From a bacterium (GTDB lineage: Bacteria; Ratteibacteria; UBA8468; B48-G9; JAFGKM01), in contig JAOAEP010000067.1 in the NCBI GenBank assembly GCA_026416755.1, positions 1-8,165 of the forward strand: a stretch of 8,165 nucleotides of DNA, written 5' to 3'. Under the pieces are notes generated by a model that was not told the origin of the DNA, ran no database searches, and saw only the letters and a list, made by a program, of their open reading frames with translations. Shown in pieces: positions 1-5,542 of this stretch; the stretch's first letter is position 1, and each line of letters opens with the position of its first letter. A program made the position numbers and the translations under genes.

Positions 1-1125
1 ATTTTCTTGCATAATTTTTCTGTAAAATCTGTAAAATTCTTCAAATTTGTTTTCTGGAACAGCAGCATCAACTGCAATTTTTACACTTTTTATTTTTTTA
101 AAATAAGAATTTATATTTTCTGGAAGTTTGTGTCTGAAATCGATAAGTTTTTTATAATTTTGAAAATCTTCTCCTATTACTGTATCTACTAAATTTATTT
201 TTTCTCCAATTTCAATCCATTTTTCCATCTTCTCTGTATCATTTGTCCCTTCTATATATATAGCACATGTGTCTTCTGGTATAAAGTTAAAGTCATCTTT
301 TAAAAATAAAAGTGATTTTTTATCAAAAAATTCAAGGGAAAAAATTTCGAGTTCTTCTTTTCTTTCCTTTATTTCTTTTATTATTTGAGGGATATTTTCT
401 TCGTCTTTCAAAAATAAAATCATAATAAATCTATCAGGTAAAGGATCAATTAAAGAAACATCTACTTCTGTAATTATTCCAAGTGTCCCTTCAGAGCCAA
501 TAATTAGGTCAATCGCATCCATACCATCTTTTGAATAATAACCTGCAGAACATTTTACATCTGGAGTTCTATATGAAGGTAAAGGCACTTTAAAAATTCC
601 ATAATCAATAAAACCATCTTTTTCAAAAGTTTCTCCTCTTTTTATTTCAAGAATATCGCCAGTAGTAAGTATCATTTTTACTCTTTTTACATATTTTCTT
701 GTAGGTCCAAACTTAAAACTATATTCTCCAGAAGCATTTGTTGCTACATTCCCGCCTATAAAAGCAGTTCTTTCAGTAGGAAAAGGAGGATAAAAAAGCC
801 CTATCTTTTCAATTTCATTTAAAAAATCATCAACAATGACTCCTGCTTGTAAAGTTGCTATTTTGTTATCTTTATCAATTATAATAATTTTATTTAAATT
901 TTCAGTTGAAAGAATAAAACCCGAAATTGGTATTCTTCCTGCAACTGTCCCTGTTCCTCCACCAGAAATTGTAAGAGGAATTGTATTTTTTCTGCATATC
1001 TCAAGGATATTTAAAATTTCATCTTCATTTTCAGGTATAAAAACTTTCTCTGCCTTTCCATTTCTAAAATTTGAGGAATCTTCAAGATAGGAAATAATTT
1101 CTTCAAAATTTTCTTTAATTTTCAT
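1..1125 (-). CDS. FAD-linked oxidase, D-lactate/glycolate dehydrogenase (GlcD/DLD) family; 3' end cut by window edge
   Basis: The first 375 residues are present with no stop; the reading frame runs off the window at base 1, and family members are usually about 450-480 residues. Residues ~23-224 form a PCMH-type FAD-binding domain. Its landmarks are SGGGTGTVAGRIP (54-66, pyrophosphate-binding loop), PTERTAFIGGNVATNASG (116-133) and SEGTLGIITE (211-220). The substrate-cap domain follows, with the family-type VDAAVP segment at 352-357. Such enzymes oxidise 2-hydroxy acids (D-lactate, glycolate, 2-hydroxyglutarate) using FAD and pass electrons to a quinone, a flavoprotein or a partner Fe-S subunit; the substrate cannot be told from this part. 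There is no signal peptide or membrane segment, so it is probably cytosolic or peripheral. The ATG overlaps the lpxI stop as ATGA and has no strong Shine-Dalgarno site, which suggests translational coupling. Its place in a lipid A operon is unexplained; a hitch-hiking metabolic gene is as likely as an envelope role. Confidence 0.87.
   Translation of the reverse strand, partial: MKIKENFEEIISYLEDSSNFRNGKAEKVFIPENEDEILNILEICRKNTIPLTISGGGTGTVAGRIPISGFILSTENLNKIIIIDKDNKIATLQAGVIVDDFLNEIEKIGLFYPPFPTERTAFIGGNVATNASGEYSFKFGPTRKYVKRVKMILTTGDILEIKRGETFEKDGFIDYGIFKVPLPSYRTPDVKCSAGYYSKDGMDAIDLIIGSEGTLGIITEVDVSLIDPLPDRFIMILFLKDEENIPQIIKEIKERKEELEIFSLEFFDKKSLLFLKDDFNFIPEDTCAIYIEGTNDTEKMEKWIEIGEKINLVDTVIGEDFQNYKKLIDFRHKLPENINSYFKKIKSVKIAVDAAVPENKFEEFYRFYRKIMQEN
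1122..1125 (-). other. ATGA stop-start overlap of lpxI and the FAD oxidase gene
   Basis: The lpxI TGA and the ATG of the FAD oxidase share bases in ATGA. This ties the oxidase to the lipid A operon at the translational level as well as by transcription. Confidence 0.8.
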
Positions 1126-1892
1126 TTTATCCCAATAAGTTTTATTTTATTCGTCATACATTCTTCTATAACCTTCTCTTTTTCAAGAATTATTGTTTTC
1201 CCTGCTTTAACTGCAATAACTTTACCACCTGATTTTTTTATATTTTCTATAGTTTCTATTCCAATAACTGGTAGGTCAAATCTCACATCTTTATTTTCAT
1301 CACACCCCTTTATAAAAATAAAATCATTACAATATCTTCCTATTCTTTTTATAAGTTCATCTGTCCCTTCAATTCCTTCAACTCCCAGAACCATACCCTT
1401 TTTTATTACTAGAGATTGCCCTATATTATGTTTTAAAATATCTTGAAGAATAATAAAACCCGATTTTACATCTTCTTCTTCTTGTTCTGTGAGTGGATAG
1501 GTATATATTTTTTCTTCTGCAATTTCTTCTTTGAAAACATCTGTTTGTGGTAAGATTTTTAGTTTGTTCATCTCTAAAAGTTCAACAACTCTCTTCATTA
1601 TATCTTCTGGTTTTAAGTTTTTTATTTCTGCAAGAAATTTTTTTGCTGTTATATGTAAATCACTAAAAATTAAATTTTGTCTAACTTTCCCAGCAAAAAA
1701 AACAAATTCAATATTATTATTTTTAAAAAATTCAAAAAGTAAATAGAAGTTTCCATCTTTAACAACAAAAGAGTTAAAAATTTTTGATTCTGTAAGAGAA
1801 AAAGGAAATAAATTATATTTTTCTTTTAATCTTGAAAAAGCACATTGAGAAAAAAAATCATCACTTACAAAAATTGCAAGATTCTTCCCCAT
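1122..1892 (-). CDS. lpxI: UDP-2,3-diacylglucosamine pyrophosphatase LpxI (DUF1009 family)
   Basis: This 256-residue protein should hydrolyse UDP-2,3-diacylglucosamine to lipid X (2,3-diacylglucosamine 1-phosphate) plus UMP, the fourth step of lipid A synthesis, in the cytosol at the inner membrane face. LpxI is the non-homologous alternative to LpxH. The C-terminal domain is clearly of this family: IGQSLVIKKGMVLGVEGIEG (157-176) followed by TDEL, then RFDLPVIG (204-211) and AVKAGKTIILE (227-237). Asp206 in RFDLP may match the aspartate whose mutation inactivates the Caulobacter enzyme; I could not align it directly. AGKVR at 67-71 is also family-like. The N-terminus is odd: the glycine-rich strand-loop usual in the family is replaced by IFVSDDFFSQ (7-16). 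The length is slightly below the usual ~270-280. Its ATG directly follows the lpxA stop with no gap, behind a purine-rich stretch, and its stop overlaps the next start. No lpxH is seen here, so this is probably the pathway's only such enzyme. Confidence 0.92.
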   Translation of the reverse strand: MGKNLAIFVSDDFFSQCAFSRLKEKYNLFPFSLTESKIFNSFVVKDGNFYLLFEFFKNNNIEFVFFAGKVRQNLIFSDLHITAKKFLAEIKNLKPEDIMKRVVELLEMNKLKILPQTDVFKEEIAEEKIYTYPLTEQEEEDVKSGFIILQDILKHNIGQSLVIKKGMVLGVEGIEGTDELIKRIGRYCNDFIFIKGCDENKDVRFDLPVIGIETIENIKKSGGKVIAVKAGKTIILEKEKVIEECMTNKIKLIGIK

Positions 1893-2672
1893 TTATTCTC
1901 TTTCTCTTGCTATTCCTCTTTCAGAATTTTTTATAAACTCAATTATTTCTCTTATCTCTTCACAGGTATTCATTTCTTCAAGTTTTTTCAATGCCATAGA
2001 TGTATTCAATCCAGACCTAAAAATAATCTTATATGCTTTTTCAAGGAGTTCTATTTTCTCTTTGGGGAAATTTCTCCTTTTAAGACCTACTAAATTCAAT
2101 CCACATGGTTTTGCTGGATGACCATCTGCAGTTATATAAGGTATTATATCCATTGTCACTTTTGAACAACCACCAATTATAGAGTGTTTACCAATCCGAC
2201 AGAATTGATGAATCCCTACAAATCCACCTAAAACAACATAATCATCAACGATTACATGACCCGCCAGTCCTGCATAATTTGCTATTATTACATTGTTTCC
2301 TATTTTACAATTATGAGCAATATGACAATATGCCATTAATAAGTTATTATCTCCTATTATAGTTTCTTCTTCTTTAAAAGTTCCTGGATTTATTGTGACA
2401 AATTCTCTTATGATATTGTTTTTTCCTATTTTTAAATAAGTAATATCTCCTTTATATTTTAAATCCTGTGGAATACTTCCAACAACCGCTCCTGTAAAAA
2501 TTTTTGTATTTTCTCCAATTTCTGTATATCCTTGAATGTGAACATAAGGTCCGATTTTACAGTTATTTCCAATTTTGACACAACCTTCAATAACAACATA
2601 TGGACCTACTTCAACATCTTCTCCTATTATAACCTCTGGTGAAATAATTGCTGTTGGATGGATTTTCTTCAT
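1893..2672 (-). CDS. lpxA: UDP-N-acetylglucosamine 3-O-acyltransferase LpxA
   Basis: LpxA starts lipid A synthesis by moving a 3-hydroxyacyl chain from acyl carrier protein to the 3-OH of UDP-GlcNAc. The 259-residue length matches the family (262 in E. coli). Residues ~5-180 are left-handed beta-helix hexapeptide repeats starting at HPTAII; the rest is a helical C-terminal domain introduced by GLNLVGLKRRNF (191-202). The E. coli catalytic and binding histidines 122, 125, 144 and 160 correspond, with a constant offset of five, to His117 and His120 (HIAH), His139 (AGH) and His155 (HQFC). The acyl-length ruler residue Gly173 of E. coli corresponds to Gly168, which fits a long (C14-like) acyl chain; this is inference. 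I chose the ATG at 2672, one base past the lpxC-fabZ stop; an in-frame TTG at 2684 would add MSHK and overlap that gene. No clear Shine-Dalgarno site precedes the ATG, so translation is probably coupled to the upstream gene. Confidence 0.96.
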   Translation of the reverse strand: MKKIHPTAIISPEVIIGEDVEVGPYVVIEGCVKIGNNCKIGPYVHIQGYTEIGENTKIFTGAVVGSIPQDLKYKGDITYLKIGKNNIIREFVTINPGTFKEEETIIGDNNLLMAYCHIAHNCKIGNNVIIANYAGLAGHVIVDDYVVLGGFVGIHQFCRIGKHSIIGGCSKVTMDIIPYITADGHPAKPCGLNLVGLKRRNFPKEKIELLEKAYKIIFRSGLNTSMALKKLEEMNTCEEIREIIEFIKNSERGIARERE

Positions 2673-2673
2673 T

Positions 2674-3993
2674 TTATGGCTCAACTACTGTAAACATCAA
2701 AAGTGCTTCTGTAGCAATCTTTCCATCTATATATGCTTTCGCTTGAATTTGACCAACTTTACTTCTTAATTTAACAACTTCAACTTCAATAAGTAATTGG
2801 TCTCCTGGTCTTACTGTTCTTCTAAATTTTACTCTATCAACACTCATAAAATAAGCAAGTTTTCCTTTATTTTCTTCTTTACTTAACATCAAAACTCCAC
2901 CAACTTGTGCCATTGCTTCTATTATCAAAACTCCAGGCATAACTGGTTTACCTGGAAAATGACCTTCAAAAAACCATTCATTTATAGTTACATTTTTTAT
3001 ACCAACTGCTTTATTTTCATTTAATTCTATTATTTTATCAATAAGCAAAAAAGGATATCTATGAGGTATTATTTTTTCAATATCTTCTATTTCAAGTTGA
3101 TGACCAGTAATCGGAATATAACTAGGAGAACCGACACCACTTATTTTTTCTTTTTTTATTAATTCTTTTATTTTTCTGATAAGTTTTGTGTTTATTGAAT
3201 GTCCACTTTTAATTCCTATTATATGAGCAATAAGAGTTTTCCCAAGTAAAGCAATATCACCTATCAAATCAGAAATTTTATGTCTAACTGGTTCATCATT
3301 AAATCTAAATTCATTATTTAAAACTTTATCTTTATCAATAATAAGCGTATTTTGGTAATTAGAACCTTTACCAAGCCCCATATTTCTCAGTATATCAACT
3401 TCTTCCTTTAAACAAAAAGTCCTTGCAGGAGATATTTCTTTTTCATATATTTCAGGAGTTATAATAAAAGAAGCAAATTGTGAATTTATAAGAGTATTAG
3501 GATAATCAAGAGTATATGAAATTTTAAATTCTTTACTAGGAAGGGCAATAATATGTGAATTATTTTCGGAAATGTAAATTGGTTCTTTTAAATAAAATAT
3601 ATCTTTGGGTTCATTACATTCTTTAATTCCTGCTTTTTTAATAACTTCAACAAATTCAAAACAACTCCCATCAAGGCCTGGACATTCACTACCATAAATT
3701 TCAATAAATATATTGTCAATCTCCATAGCATAAAGAGCGGAAAGTAGATGTTCTATAGTATGAATTTGGACCTTTTCATTACCTATTGATGTCCTTCTTG
3801 GAAATTTATTTGTGTCAAGTAAATTATCTATATCTGCCTTAATTGGCTCAGTTTCTTCAATATCTCTTCTTATAAATATTATCCCTGTATTAGGAGGAGC
3901 TGGTTTTAAAATAAGTTTTGTTTTTTCTCCTGTGTGTAAACCAATACCTTCAATTTCTACTTCTTTTTCAATGGTCTTTTGGAAATTGCCCAT
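2674..3993 (-). CDS. lpxC-fabZ: Bifunctional LpxC deacetylase / FabZ 3-hydroxyacyl-ACP dehydratase fusion
   Basis: One 439-residue frame joins two enzymes. Residues ~1-285 are LpxC, the zinc enzyme that deacetylates UDP-3-O-acyl-GlcNAc, the committed lipid A step. Zinc ligands are His82 (in HTIEHL), His238 and Asp242 (RHKISD); the general base is Glu81 and the catalytic His is 265 (SGH). After a short linker, residues ~300-439 are FabZ, which dehydrates 3-hydroxyacyl-ACP. It shows IIPHRYPFLLID (308-319), catalytic His345 in FEGHFPGKP, and Glu359 in IIEAMAQ, the same 14-residue spacing as His54/Glu68 in E. coli. All key residues of both halves are intact, so both should be active. There is no stop or frameshift between the domains. 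The LpxC half lacks most of the tail that E. coli LpxC has beyond its last catalytic His. The same fusion is known in Bacteroidetes and some other diderms. The ATG lies four bases after the lpxD stop behind a good AAGGA site. Confidence 0.96.
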   Translation of the reverse strand: MGNFQKTIEKEVEIEGIGLHTGEKTKLILKPAPPNTGIIFIRRDIEETEPIKADIDNLLDTNKFPRRTSIGNEKVQIHTIEHLLSALYAMEIDNIFIEIYGSECPGLDGSCFEFVEVIKKAGIKECNEPKDIFYLKEPIYISENNSHIIALPSKEFKISYTLDYPNTLINSQFASFIITPEIYEKEISPARTFCLKEEVDILRNMGLGKGSNYQNTLIIDKDKVLNNEFRFNDEPVRHKISDLIGDIALLGKTLIAHIIGIKSGHSINTKLIRKIKELIKKEKISGVGSPSYIPITGHQLEIEDIEKIIPHRYPFLLIDKIIELNENKAVGIKNVTINEWFFEGHFPGKPVMPGVLIIEAMAQVGGVLMLSKEENKGKLAYFMSVDRVKFRRTVRPGDQLLIEVEVVKLRSKVGQIQAKAYIDGKIATEALLMFTVVEP

Positions 3994-4006
3994 CTTTTCA
4001 ATCCTT
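3994..4006 (-). promoter_or_regulatory. Ribosome binding site of lpxC-fabZ
   Basis: AAGGA (4006-4002, minus strand) lies eight bases before the ATG at 3993, within the last codons of lpxD. It is one of the few recognisable Shine-Dalgarno sites among the lpx genes, so this fusion may be initiated partly independently of lpxD. Confidence 0.65.
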
Positions 4007-5029
4007 GTTCTCTAATTTTTTTATCTTTTCTTCAAGTTGTTTTATTTTTTCAATCAATTCAGGAACTTTCCTCATATATGCTTGAAACCTCATATCTTCC
4101 CATTTTTCTCTAGCAGGGAAACCAGTGACATGTGTATTTGGAGGGACATTTTTTGTTACTCCTGCTTTCCCTCCTATAATTGCATTATCACCAATTGTTA
4201 TATGTCCTATTATACCTGCTTGACCAGCGACTATCACATTTTTCCCAATTTTTGTACTTCCAGAAATCCCCACTTGTGCTACAATTATTGAATTATCACC
4301 TATATAAACATTATGGGCAATTTGAACAAGATTATCTATTTTAACACCATTTCCTATATATGTTTTATCAAATCTTGCTCTATCTATAGTCACATTGGAA
4401 CCAATTTCTACATCATTTCCAATCTCAACTGTCCCAATTTGAGGAATTTTATGATGAACTCCTTTAACAGTAGCAAAACCAAAACCATCACCACCAATTA
4501 CAGTACCTGGATGAATTATTACTCTATTTCCTATTTTAATTCGTTCTCTTATTATCACCTTTGGATAAATTAAACAATTATTTCCTATTTCTGTATAATG
4601 TCCTATATAAACACCTGCCCCAATAACAGTTCCATCGCCAATTTTTACATAATCCTCAATAACAACATAAGGCTGAATTGAAACATCTTTCCCAATAATT
4701 ACATTTTTCCCAATAATGGCAGTTGGATGGATTCCAGGTGGAAATGTTATTGGTTCAGGACCAACAAGAGACATAATTTTCGCAAAAGCAATAGATGGAT
4801 TTTCAACTTGTATCAAAGTTGTATTTACATTGTTATTTATATCTGGGCCAACAATTATAGCCGATGCTTTTGTTGTATAAAGTAAGTTTTTATATTTTTT
4901 ATTTGCTATAAAAGTTAAATCACCCGGTTTCGCTTCCTTTATTCCAGAAATACCTGTAATAATAATATCTCCATCTCCAATAACTTTCCCATTTATTATT
5001 TCTGCAATTTCTTTTACTTTTTTATTCAT
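3998..5029 (-). CDS. lpxD: UDP-3-O-acylglucosamine N-acyltransferase LpxD
   Basis: LpxD adds the second 3-hydroxyacyl chain, from acyl-ACP to the 2-amino group of UDP-3-O-acylglucosamine, giving UDP-2,3-diacylglucosamine. The length of 343 residues matches E. coli (341). Residues 1-98 are the LpxD N-terminal uridine-binding domain (ISGIKEAKPGDLTFIAN, 27-43). Residues ~100-300 are the left-handed beta-helix of hexapeptide repeats, from HPTAII (101-106) onward, containing GGDGFGFA (179-186) and IDRARFDKTYIG (215-226). The catalytic His239 lies in NLVQIAHN (233-240), the same number as in E. coli. The last ~22 residues form a charged helix with coiled-coil character (KIKQLEEKIKKLE, 328-340). The ATG overlaps the skp stop as ATGA, and the preceding bases carry no Shine-Dalgarno site, so translation most likely depends on ribosomes finishing skp. 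Its substrate is made by LpxC, encoded directly downstream. Confidence 0.97.
   Translation of the reverse strand: MNKKVKEIAEIINGKVIGDGDIIITGISGIKEAKPGDLTFIANKKYKNLLYTTKASAIIVGPDINNNVNTTLIQVENPSIAFAKIMSLVGPEPITFPPGIHPTAIIGKNVIIGKDVSIQPYVVIEDYVKIGDGTVIGAGVYIGHYTEIGNNCLIYPKVIIRERIKIGNRVIIHPGTVIGGDGFGFATVKGVHHKIPQIGTVEIGNDVEIGSNVTIDRARFDKTYIGNGVKIDNLVQIAHNVYIGDNSIIVAQVGISGSTKIGKNVIVAGQAGIIGHITIGDNAIIGGKAGVTKNVPPNTHVTGFPAREKWEDMRFQAYMRKVPELIEKIKQLEEKIKKLENKD
5026..5029 (-). other. ATGA stop-start overlap of skp and lpxD
   Basis: The skp TGA and the lpxD ATG share bases in ATGA. The stretch before the lpxD ATG is nearly all A and T with no Shine-Dalgarno match, so lpxD is probably translated by termination-reinitiation. 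Confidence 0.8.
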
Positions 5030-5517
5030 TTTTTATTTATAAGTTTAATAACTTCATCTGTTAAATCAACAGCACTTTCCCCATAAAGAATTAATCTTGA
5101 ATCAACAACCATATAATATCCATTTTTCTTTGCATAATCACTTATAGCTTTTTTGATATCTTCAAAAATTTGGGCTTCTAAGTTTTTACCTTTTTCATCA
5201 AGTTTCTGTTTTGTTTCCATCCATTTTTTTGATAATTCTTGTATTTTAACTCTTAATTCATTTTCTTTTTTGGTCTGTTCCTCTGGTTTCATTAGATTTT
5301 TCTTCTTTTCATACTCATCCTGCATTTTTTTTACTTCCTCTTGTAACTTATCCAGTGATTTTTGTGCTTCATCTACTTCTTTTTTAAAATTTTCTTCTAT
5401 TTTTTTTGCTTCCTCATAATTATCAAAAACTTTTTTAATATCAACATACCCAATTTTACTACTTTGAGCAAAAAGAAAACTACTTATAAATCCAAAAATC
5501 CATAAAACTTTTTTCAC
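5026..5517 (-). CDS. skp: Periplasmic OmpH/Skp-family outer-membrane protein chaperone
   Basis: With a GTG start at 5517 the product is 163 residues. MKKVLWIFGFISSFLFA is a signal peptide with probable cleavage before Gln18. The mature start KIGYVDIKKVFDNYEEAKK (21-39) is typical of the family. Residues ~37-116 are a long, highly charged helical stretch that would form the tentacle-like coiled coils. The C-terminal YMVVDSRLILYGESAVDLTD (135-154) is the conserved OmpH end, which packs into the trimer body. Skp trimers hold unfolded outer-membrane proteins in the periplasm and deliver them to BamA, encoded just upstream, 25 bases away. GTG is preferred over an in-frame ATG at 5553 because AGGAGG lies eight bases before it, and because the ATG would overlap bamA and put a charged leader in front of the signal peptide. 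The stop overlaps the lpxD start. The symbol follows family and position; trimer formation is inferred. Confidence 0.93.
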   Translation of the reverse strand: MKKVLWIFGFISSFLFAQSSKIGYVDIKKVFDNYEEAKKIEENFKKEVDEAQKSLDKLQEEVKKMQDEYEKKKNLMKPEEQTKKENELRVKIQELSKKWMETKQKLDEKGKNLEAQIFEDIKKAISDYAKKNGYYMVVDSRLILYGESAVDLTDEVIKLINKK

Positions 5518-5531
5518 TTTATTTTCCTCCT
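5518..5531 (-). promoter_or_regulatory. Ribosome binding site of skp
   Basis: A full AGGAGG (5531-5526, minus strand) precedes the GTG at 5517 with an eight-base spacer. It sits in the only real intergenic gap of the window (5518-5542) and decides the GTG start. Confidence 0.85.
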
Positions 5532-5542
5532 TTCTTTTGTTT

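Noticed and set aside
836..1090. Plus-strand open frames throughout (for example 836-1090, 4037-4573, 5153-5419, 5988-6296)
   Set aside because: They lie opposite well-supported minus-strand genes, encode low-complexity F/S/I/L-rich peptides and match no family I recognise; they are shadows of A-rich coding strands.
1896..1908. Pyrimidine-rich runs on the plus strand as possible regulatory tracts
   Set aside because: Runs of this type occur all through the window and follow from Lys/Glu/Ile-rich coding with A/G-rich codons on the minus strand.
1893..2684. Longer lpxA start at the in-frame TTG at 2684
   Set aside because: It adds only MSHK, overlaps the end of lpxC-fabZ, and the ATG at 2672 places HPTAII at the usual distance from the N-terminus.
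5518..5542. Terminator or promoter in the bamA-skp gap
   Set aside because: Only 25 bases, mostly occupied by the Shine-Dalgarno site; I see no inverted repeat with a U-run and no promoter-like pair of boxes.
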